From positions 1 through 5,583 of the forward strand of contig QIHU01000472.1 of assembly GCA_003231035.1 (NCBI GenBank): 5,583 nt of DNA, written 5' to 3'. Under the pieces are notes generated by a model. The model saw only the letters and a list, made by a program, of their open reading frames with translations, was not told where the DNA came from and ran no database searches. This DNA comes from Acidobacteriota bacterium. GTDB lineage: Bacteria; Acidobacteriota; Thermoanaerobaculia; Multivoradales; SZUA-115. This document shows, in pieces, positions 1 through 5,226 of the stretch (within the stretch, counting starts at the first letter, position 1; each line of letters opens with the position of its first letter). The position numbers were made by a program, and so were the translations under genes.

Positions 1-40
1 TGTTTTTCGCTGATTTCGGCGCGCACAGAGTGTTTAGAGG

Positions 41-119
41 CACCTTTCTAGGTGAATCACGGTCGTTCCACGCTGGCATTCGGTCTGTAGGGGAGGCGAC
101 CGCCTACTAGGAGATTTCC
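41..119 (+). promoter_or_regulatory. Leader of the small exported protein gene, with two short inverted repeats and a ribosome binding site
   Basis: The stretch before the first gene holds two small inverted repeats. CACCT (41-45) pairs with AGGTG (50-54) around TTCT. AGGCG (94-98) mirrors CGCCT (101-105) around AC, which is too tight a loop to close fully. A good Shine-Dalgarno sequence, AGGAG at 109-113, lies 6 bases before the ATG at 120 and directly follows the second repeat, so weak folding could affect access to it. I found no convincing -35/-10 pair in 1-119, so the promoter is not assigned. The ribosome binding site is solid; a regulatory role for the repeats is speculation. Confidence 0.4.
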
Positions 120-377
120 ATGCTGACCTTCGATAACCGTCGTCGTTTCGTGCTGTCCCTCGTTGTTGTCCTGGCCTTGAGTTTTGCTTTCACTGTCCCG
201 GCGGCGGCTTCGTCCGTAGTTTCGTCGAACGTGCTCACCGTGCCAGCGCAGGTCTGGGTACTGGTGTGGAACGTTCTTACGCAGGGATCGGCGGCGTTGA
301 ACGAAGAGGTCTCTCCCCCTGGTACGTCCACGCTTGGCAGCAGCAGTATCAGCCCGATCGGCAGCTCGAAGGACTAG
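120..377 (+). CDS. Small exported protein with signal peptide, function unknown
   Basis: The product is 85 residues and I recognise no family. The N-terminus is a textbook Sec signal peptide: a charged n-region with RRR at residues 7-9, a hydrophobic core at about 10-27, and an AAA motif at 28-30 followed by SS, so signal peptidase I would probably cut after residue 30. The predicted mature chain is only about 55 residues. It has a hydrophobic stretch (about 38-48, QVWVLVW) followed by a Ser/Gly/Pro-rich tail ending in SSKD. There is no cysteine, no lipobox and no other membrane anchor. AGGAG at 109-113 supports the ATG at 120. The gene lies 118 bases upstream of the zinc-motif/TPR gene on the same strand, with a hairpin between. 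Possible roles are a secreted signal or precursor peptide, a small envelope factor or a toxin-like peptide; none can be chosen from sequence. The reading frame itself is well supported by the signal peptide and ribosome binding site. Confidence 0.75.
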   Translation: MLTFDNRRRFVLSLVVVLALSFAFTVPAAASSVVSSNVLTVPAQVWVLVWNVLTQGSAALNEEVSPPGTSTLGSSSISPIGSSKD

Positions 378-380
378 GTT

Positions 381-424
381 GGGACCGCACCGCCAGGGTA
401 GGGGAAGAATGACGGTGCGGTTCT
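381..424 (+). terminator. Hairpin between the small exported protein gene and the TPR gene (terminator-like, attenuator or processing site)
   Basis: ACCGCACCG at 384-392 is perfectly complementary to CGGTGCGGT at 413-421. The stem can be extended outward by G383-T422 (wobble), G382-C423 and G381-T424 (wobble). The loop is about 20 bases (393-412). The stem starts 4 bases after the TAG that ends the small gene. The bases after it (TTCTCTGTCC) are pyrimidine-rich but contain no real T-run, so this is not a classical Rho-independent terminator. It may be a partial terminator, a 3' stabilising structure or a processing site that sets different levels of the two gene products. The inverted repeat is directly seen; its function is inferred. 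Confidence 0.5.
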
Positions 425-483
425 CTGTCCCGTATTTCCGTCTCTGCGACACTTCATCCGTAGAAGAGCTTTGAGTCTTGACT

Positions 484-495
484 AGGAGGAGCGGA
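484..495 (+). promoter_or_regulatory. Ribosome binding site that fixes the start of the TPR gene
   Basis: AGGAGGA at 484-490 is a near-perfect Shine-Dalgarno sequence placed 5 bases before the ATG at 496. The open frame extends back to a TTG at 478, but that codon lies before the Shine-Dalgarno sequence and has no good one of its own. Translation should therefore begin at 496, six codons later than the longest frame suggests. Confidence 0.85.
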
Positions 496-1827
496 ATGCG
501 TCACGTCCATCTCAGCCGCAGTTTGTGGCAAGCGATCACTGAGGGGCGTTGCGACCAGAGTGATCTGGCCAATCTCGCCTGCGAACACTTGATGGAGCTA
601 TGCCCTACCTGCAAAGAGGAGTTCGAGGCCTTTCGCTGTGAGAATGACCCAGAAGACAACGCTCTAGCTCACATGACGGCGGTTTCGGAAGCGATGGAGT
701 GGGCCCAGGTGAAGGCCCGCGAGGTGGCCGCCGAGCGGCGAGCGGCTCGCCCGAAGCTGGCGGCCTTGCTCGCCTTACCGGAGTCCAAGTGGCGCTCGAC
801 GGTGGAGAAGGCTCCCCAGGACTATCAGGGTCTAGTGTTGGCTCGAATGTTGATCGAAGAGAGTCGAGATAGCATGTTGGGTTCGTCGCGCACGGCACTG
901 GCGCTATCTGAGCTAGCCACCGTGTTGCTCGCCCATGCTCCCAGTTCGCCGATTGTGATTGAGTCCTATGCCCGCGCCACCGCTCACATGGCCAACGCGT
1001 TACGGGTGCAAGGTAAGTTGCTCGAGGCTTCTCGTCTCTTGCACACCAGTCGTTTCATGATGCGGTACGAAGGCGAGAGCGACCTTCTCTTGCAGGCGGA
1101 GATGGACCACTTCGAGGGCGCGCTGCGGCGAGATCAACGCTACTTCGAGGAGGCTGAGACTCTCTTGGGTCGCGCCGCAAACGCCTACTGTGGCGAAAAC
1201 AATCCGGTCTTGGGCGCACAAGTCCTCATCGACATTGGCATCATGCACCAGGATTTGGACGATGGTGTCAAAGCGGCTGAATCGGCCAGCGAAGCGTTGC
1301 GGATACTCAGCCCGGAGGAAGAACCACGACTCTGCTTCATTGCTCGGCACAACTTTGCGGATGGTCTGTGCTCCCAAGAGCAGTATGAGGCCGCTAGCAG
1401 CTTGATGGCTGAGAACCAGCCCTATGCCCTCCAATTCGCCGATGAGTTGAGCCTTCTACGAATCGCTTGGGTCGAGGGCAAGGTCGCGCGTGGCCTTGGG
1501 AATCCTGAAGGGGCCGAGAGTTCGTTTCTTGCCGCCCGCCACGGTTTCTTGAAGCACGGCATCGTCTACGACTCAGCCTTGGTTTCGTTAGAGTTGTCCT
1601 TGCTCTATCTGCAAGAAGGCCGGGGCGCGGAGGTGAAACGGCTCGCCGCTGAGTTGGTGGAGGTCTTCGAAGAAGAGGCAGTTCATCGCGAGGCCACCGC
1701 TGCCTTGCTCCTTTTCCGTGACGCCGCCGAGTTGGAGCGGGTCTCGGCCATTGAAGTGCGCAAGATGATGATTTATCTCGCCCAGTCTCGGCGAGACGCC
1801 TCGTTTGCCTACCAGGTGGCTTCGTAG
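496..1827 (+). CDS. TPR-repeat protein with N-terminal zinc-finger-like HxxxxCxxC motif
   Basis: The product is 443 residues with no signal peptide or membrane segment, so probably cytoplasmic. The N-terminal 45 residues form a short helical region with H31, C36 and C39 (HLMELCPTC) and an extra C29. This resembles the zinc-binding anti-sigma (zf-HC2/ZAS) signature, but with four rather than three residues between His and the first Cys. A charged linker rich in Ala, Glu and Arg (about 60-95) follows. From about 130 to 430 the chain is a series of paired amphipathic helices typical of TPR: ALRVQGKLLEASRLL near 168, YFEEAETLLGRA near 216, DGVKAAESASEAL near 256, YEAASSLM near 297, NPEGAESSFLAARHGF near 336 and LSLLYLQEGRGAEVKRL near 367. 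From recall, this architecture is common in Acidobacteriota, often with unknown function. TPRs bind proteins or peptides, so a regulatory or scaffold role fits; the H/C/C motif could bind zinc and contact a sigma factor, which is inference. The start is set by AGGAGGA. Codon use is less GC-rich than in the genes to its right. Confidence 0.85.
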   Translation: MRHVHLSRSLWQAITEGRCDQSDLANLACEHLMELCPTCKEEFEAFRCENDPEDNALAHMTAVSEAMEWAQVKAREVAAERRAARPKLAALLALPESKWRSTVEKAPQDYQGLVLARMLIEESRDSMLGSSRTALALSELATVLLAHAPSSPIVIESYARATAHMANALRVQGKLLEASRLLHTSRFMMRYEGESDLLLQAEMDHFEGALRRDQRYFEEAETLLGRAANAYCGENNPVLGAQVLIDIGIMHQDLDDGVKAAESASEALRILSPEEEPRLCFIARHNFADGLCSQEQYEAASSLMAENQPYALQFADELSLLRIAWVEGKVARGLGNPEGAESSFLAARHGFLKHGIVYDSALVSLELSLLYLQEGRGAEVKRLAAELVEVFEEEAVHREATAALLLFRDAAELERVSAIEVRKMMIYLAQSRRDASFAYQVAS

Positions 1828-1850
1828 CGCGGGTTCGCGGCGCGGACGGT

Positions 1851-2990
1851 TTACTCGTAGATCATCCACAGCGGGCCGGGGAAGAGCCAGGAGAGCCCCT
1901 GGCGTAGCCGGTCGCGCCAGTTCTCCCAGTTATGGCCGTCGCGGGCCTCGACGTACTTGACCTGCATACCGGTTTCTTGCAGCAAGGGAACCATCGAGCG
2001 GTTCTCGTATATTAAGGACTCGTAGGTTCCGCAGCTGACGAAGACCTTCTGGGACGGCATGCCGGGTCGGTCGCGGAAGGCGTTGACGAATTCGACCACT
2101 GGGTCGAAGGCCGGTCCGCGGTCGTGCTCGCGCCCGATATCGGTGAAGGCGAAGGAGCCCGACTGAAGGAGCAGCCGGCCGTAGATTTCCGGGTAGCGCC
2201 AGGCGGTCGACAGCGAAGCGACGGCGCCGAAGCTGGCCCCCATCAGCCCCCGTCCCTCGGGTCGAGCGATGAGGGGGTAGCGCTCTTCGAGGTGCGGGGT
2301 CAGCTCCTCGGCCAAGAACTGGGCATGGGTCGGATGGTCGGCGTACTCGACCAGCCGGTTGCCGGAAGTGATCAGCGCCACCACCATCGGTGCCACTTCG
2401 AGGCGGTGGATCAGGTTGTCGAAGACGGTCTTGAGCACCGAGAAGCGCAGGTAGTCGTCGCCGTCGTGGACGATCAGCAGCGGGTAGCGCCGCGAGGGGC
2501 GAAAGCGGGCTGGAAAGTAGAGCTTGAAGGGCACTTCGCGGCCGAGTGCTGAACTTTCGAGGCGGTGTTCTTCGATCGTGCCGGGGCGCGCTTGGTCGTC
2601 GGGCTCGACCCAGTCAGGTACTTCGTAGCCTTCGCCGTGGGCCACCGAGTTGGCGCCGAAGGGGTCGCGGGCCAGATGCTGATTGAGCGGGTCGCGAATC
2701 CACTTCTGCCCATCGCCGCGGGTAACGCTGAGCTTGTATTCGATCCGCGAAACGGGTGGCACCTCTAGAACCAAATACCAGAGGTCGGTCTTGGCGATCC
2801 GGCGGAAGGGCTGCGAGGTCGGTAGGCCGAAGATGAAGTGCTGCAACAAGACCCGCGAGGCCTCGCCGCGATAGACGAAGGTCATCGAAGTGCCTTCGAC
2901 CAGAGGAAACTCGTGCTCGGCCACGAAGGCATCCACGCGCGAGCGGCTCAGTGGCCCACTTTCCTCCAGCCGATGAATCGCCAGACTCAC
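1851..2990 (-). CDS. Alpha/beta-hydrolase of the enterochelin-esterase (Fes/esterase D) type
   Basis: The product is 379 residues with no signal peptide, so probably cytoplasmic. Residues about 30-125 form a beta-rich N-terminal domain like the Ig/CBM48-like domain of Fes-type esterases (YRGEASRVLLQHFIFG, WYLVLEVPP, EYKLSV, RDPLNQHLARDPFG). Residues about 150-375 are the putative-esterase (PF00756) alpha/beta-hydrolase domain. The nucleophile elbow is GASFG (251-255, Ser253) and the catalytic histidine is most likely H353 in DGHNWENWRD, a hallmark of this family. The third member is probably acidic, with E324 in CGTYESL a candidate. Family members hydrolyse esters such as enterobactin or acylated sugars; no siderophore genes are visible here, so the substrate is unknown. 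The start is a GTG that overlaps the stop of the S51-like gene (GTGA, 2990-2987), with GGAAG at 3003-2999 eight bases before it. This indicates cotranscription and translational coupling as the second gene of that unit. The family call is firm; the substrate is not known. Confidence 0.88.
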   Translation of the reverse strand: MSLAIHRLEESGPLSRSRVDAFVAEHEFPLVEGTSMTFVYRGEASRVLLQHFIFGLPTSQPFRRIAKTDLWYLVLEVPPVSRIEYKLSVTRGDGQKWIRDPLNQHLARDPFGANSVAHGEGYEVPDWVEPDDQARPGTIEEHRLESSALGREVPFKLYFPARFRPSRRYPLLIVHDGDDYLRFSVLKTVFDNLIHRLEVAPMVVALITSGNRLVEYADHPTHAQFLAEELTPHLEERYPLIARPEGRGLMGASFGAVASLSTAWRYPEIYGRLLLQSGSFAFTDIGREHDRGPAFDPVVEFVNAFRDRPGMPSQKVFVSCGTYESLIYENRSMVPLLQETGMQVKYVEARDGHNWENWRDRLRQGLSWLFPGPLWMIYE

Positions 2991-3946
2991 GGTTTCATCT
3001 TCCGTACCCTGCCGCGGGAGGTGAGCTTCTGGATGCCGCCGTGGGGTTGCCAGGTGCCGCCTCGGCGCTCGATGCGGTTGCCGCTATCTAGGGCGACGCA
3101 ACGGGCGGGGGCGAAGCGGCGGGCGAAGATCGCCACCCGCTGTGGGTCGTCGAGGCGCAGCCGATAGCGCGCGTGGGGCAGCGGGAGGAGGTCTGAGAAG
3201 AGCCCGAGCCCCGCTTCGAGTACTTCGGCGTCGCCCGCCCCTTGAGGAGGGTGGTCGTGGAAGAGCACCACGCGCTCGGCCAGCGCCATGGCACCGGCGG
3301 ACCAGGCGACGATGGGGAGGTCCGCCGCCAAGTCGAGGAGGCCAAAGAGGCGCAGCCGGTTGAGCAGGGTGGCGACATGGCCGCCGGCGATGGCCAGCGC
3401 CGAGCACCCCGCTAAGAGCGTGGCCAATTCCTCGCGCTGCGCGGCCACGGCGCGATTGGAGAAGGGACGATGATCGTTCTCGAATTGCAGGTGGACTTTG
3501 CGCAGGCTGCGCAGATGTCGGTTGTCGAGGCGGCGCACGGCGGTGATCGCCGCCTTGCGCTCGGGCAGGAGCAGCTTGGGATCGGCGTTGAGACCGAACA
3601 TCGCCTTGGCTCCCGCCAAGGTGTGATGCAAGCGCAGCCGGTACAGGCGCTGCAACTCGATCAAGGTCAGCTGGCGTTGCCGATAGGCTTGAGCGAGGTC
3701 AGGGTCGGCCGCGAAAAGCGCTTCGCCCCGCGCGTGGAGCAAGAGATTGACCACCGGCCGGTCGACATGTTCGCGCATCTCTTCGACCTCGGCCTCGCGC
3801 TCCTGCCAGCCGGCGGTGACCGCGGCGATCGTCCCTTCGATCTCCAGCCGGTCGAAGGCATCGGCCAGGGTTGGTTCGAGTCGCTGTGGTCCCAGAAGAA
3901 CGAGGGGACGGTTAGGGTTGTGAGGATGGGGGGCGCGGGTGCTCAT
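2987..3946 (-). CDS. Peptidase S51 / cyanophycinase-like protein (class I glutamine amidotransferase-like fold)
   Basis: The product is 319 residues with no signal peptide. The C-terminal half carries the S51 signature: a GGH loop (188-190), then PIVAWSAGAMAL (211-222) with Ser216 as the likely nucleophile, as in the GWSAGAN motif of peptidase E. GLGLF...LPLPH (246-258) supplies the probable catalytic His258. I do not assign the acidic residue. S51 enzymes cleave Asp-containing dipeptides (PepE) or cyanophycin (cyanophycinase). The N-terminal part (VLLGPQR at 16-22, IAAVTAGW at 40-47) fits the first strands of that fold. Between about 75 and 170 there is an Arg/Leu-rich helical insertion, which puts the nucleophile near residue 216 rather than about 120-130 as in classical members. 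The ATG at 3946-3944 has only a weak, distant GAGGA upstream. It is the first gene of a minus-strand pair and overlaps the esterase by 4 bases. It diverges from the ATP-grasp gene. A non-peptidase role on the same fold remains possible. Confidence 0.72.
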   Translation of the reverse strand: MSTRAPHPHNPNRPLVLLGPQRLEPTLADAFDRLEIEGTIAAVTAGWQEREAEVEEMREHVDRPVVNLLLHARGEALFAADPDLAQAYRQRQLTLIELQRLYRLRLHHTLAGAKAMFGLNADPKLLLPERKAAITAVRRLDNRHLRSLRKVHLQFENDHRPFSNRAVAAQREELATLLAGCSALAIAGGHVATLLNRLRLFGLLDLAADLPIVAWSAGAMALAERVVLFHDHPPQGAGDAEVLEAGLGLFSDLLPLPHARYRLRLDDPQRVAIFARRFAPARCVALDSGNRIERRGGTWQPHGGIQKLTSRGRVRKMKP

Positions 3947-3988
3947 GGCGGTGTATTATCCTCAAAAATCCCCCTGGAGCGAGCCTTC
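3947..3988. promoter_or_regulatory. Compact divergent intergenic region between the S51-like and ATP-grasp genes
   Basis: Only 42 bases separate the two divergent ATGs, yet both units must start here or inside the neighbouring genes. The AT-rich patch TGTATTATCC (3952-3961) is the one place resembling a -10 element: TATTAT (3954-3959) on the plus strand and GATAAT on the minus strand (3960-3955). I see no good -35 box at the right distance for either direction. The minus-strand element would give a very short leader of under 10 bases. GGAG at 3976-3979, nine bases before the ATG at 3989, is the ribosome binding site of the ATP-grasp gene and marks this start over more upstream codons in the same open frame. 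The ribosome binding site is reliable; the promoter elements are weak. Confidence 0.35.
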
Positions 3989-5209
3989 ATGCACGTCATT
4001 TTTGTAGAACCTGCCTTTCCCGCCAATCAACGGAAGTTCGCCCACGCCTTATCCCAGGTTGGGGCCCAGGTCACGGCGATCGGCGAAGCTCCGTGGGAGA
4101 TGCTGGGTGACAGCCTGCGCGGGGTGCTGGACGGCTACGAGCAGGTCTCCTCAGTGGTCAACACCGAGGCGCTGGGCGAGGCGGTGCGGCGAGTGCAGGC
4201 GCGCGGCTGGGTCGATCGCTTGGAGGCGACCATCGAGGCGCACGTCATGGCGGCCGCCGAGGTGCGCGAAGCCTGTGGAATTCCTGGAACCTCGGTGCGC
4301 ACCACCTTTCTTTGCCGCGACAAGCCGGCGATGAAGGAGTTTCTGCGTGGCCGCGGCGTCTCTTGCGCCCAGTCGACCGGTGCCGAGAGCCGCCAAGAGG
4401 TGGAGGCTTTCGTCGCCGAGGTGGGCTATCCCGTGGTGCTCAAGCCGCGCGACGCCGCTGGCGCCGCTGGGACTTTCCGGGCCGACGACGCCGCTAGCCT
4501 GGCGGCGGCGATCGAGGAGTGCGGGGTCGACCAGGGCGCCTCGGTGGCGGTGGAGGAGTTCATCGAAGGGCACGAGGCTTTCTACGACACGCTGACGATC
4601 AAGGGCCAAGTAGCGCACGAGTTCATCACCCACTACTACCCCAACGTCTTGGCGGCGATGCGCGACCGGTCGGTGTCGCCGATGTTCCTGACCACCAATC
4701 GGCTCGGCGCCGAGAGCTATCACGAGGTCAAGCAGCTCGGCCGTAAGGTCATTGAGGCGCTGGGTATCCACACCGCGCCGACCCACATGGAGTGGTTCTA
4801 CGGACCCAAAGGGCTCAAATTCTCGGAGATCGGTTGCCGCCCGCCCGGGGTCGGTGCTTGGGACCTCTATTGCGCGGCACACGAGATCGACCTCTATCGC
4901 GAGTGGGCGGCGGCGATCATCCTCGGTAAACCGACCCAGCAGTGCACCGGCGGCTACTGCGCCGGCATCGTCAACCTGCGACCCAATCGAGACGGCGAAA
5001 TCGTCGGCTACGAGGGGGTCGACGAGATGAACGGTGCCTTCGGTGAGTGGATCATCGATGCCCACATCCCGCCGGTCGGTTCGCCCACCCAGCCGGTCGA
5101 AGCGGGATACATGGCCAACGCTTGGGTACGGTTGCGCCACCCGGACTACGACGAACTGCGCCGGATGCTCGATGTGGTTGGCCGTCAGGTCAAAGTACTG
5201 GCTCGCTAG
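3989..5209 (+). CDS. ATP-grasp domain carboxylate-amine/thiol ligase-like protein
   Basis: The product is 406 residues, cytoplasmic, with the ATP-grasp order of parts. An N-terminal Rossmann-like pre-domain (MHVIFVEPAFP, about 1-60) is followed by DKPAMKEFL near 111-119. VGYPVVLKPRDAAGAAGT (145-162) has the ATP-binding Lys152 and a flexible Gly/Ala loop. VEEFIEGHEAF (188-198) is the adenine/ribose-binding segment, and HMEWF (266-270) with Glu268 and FSEIGCRPPGVG (278-289) with Glu280 and Arg284 form the probable Mg-ATP site. The usual Asn after the second Glu is replaced by Gly. ATP-grasp enzymes activate a carboxylate as an acyl phosphate and join it to an amine, thiol or similar group. I recall very similar uncharacterised proteins sharing the HYYPNVLAAMR and EIGCRPPGVGAWDLY blocks, but know no substrate. 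The frame is open far upstream over the antisense S51-like gene, so ATG 3989 with GGAG at 3976-3979 is chosen. The GH57-type gene starts 17 bases after its stop. Confidence 0.85.
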   Translation: MHVIFVEPAFPANQRKFAHALSQVGAQVTAIGEAPWEMLGDSLRGVLDGYEQVSSVVNTEALGEAVRRVQARGWVDRLEATIEAHVMAAAEVREACGIPGTSVRTTFLCRDKPAMKEFLRGRGVSCAQSTGAESRQEVEAFVAEVGYPVVLKPRDAAGAAGTFRADDAASLAAAIEECGVDQGASVAVEEFIEGHEAFYDTLTIKGQVAHEFITHYYPNVLAAMRDRSVSPMFLTTNRLGAESYHEVKQLGRKVIEALGIHTAPTHMEWFYGPKGLKFSEIGCRPPGVGAWDLYCAAHEIDLYREWAAAIILGKPTQQCTGGYCAGIVNLRPNRDGEIVGYEGVDEMNGAFGEWIIDAHIPPVGSPTQPVEAGYMANAWVRLRHPDYDELRRMLDVVGRQVKVLAR

Positions 5210-5226
5210 CGACCCGCGCACCGTTG

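Noticed and set aside
120..377. Small exported protein as a precursor peptide for the ATP-grasp enzyme (graspetide-like)
   Set aside because: It is over 3.6 kb away on the far side of two opposite-strand genes, has a Sec signal peptide, and the ligase does not show features I associate with graspetide ligases.
57..452. Minus-strand open frame of 131 codons opposite the small exported protein gene
   Set aside because: It is Arg-rich low-quality sequence without motifs and overlaps a gene with a signal peptide and ribosome binding site on the other strand.
478..495. TTG start for the TPR gene
   Set aside because: It precedes the AGGAGGA Shine-Dalgarno sequence, which sits ideally for the ATG at 496.
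1828..1843. Small GC palindrome (CGCG GGTT CGCG) at the convergent junction as a bidirectional terminator
   Set aside because: The stem is only 4 bp, with no T-run on either strand; such short repeats are expected by chance in GC-rich DNA.
3470..3988. Upstream extension of the ATP-grasp frame (173 more codons)
   Set aside because: It is antisense to the S51-like gene, shows no family resemblance, and the well-placed GGAG and MHVIFVEPAFP N-terminus point to ATG 3989.
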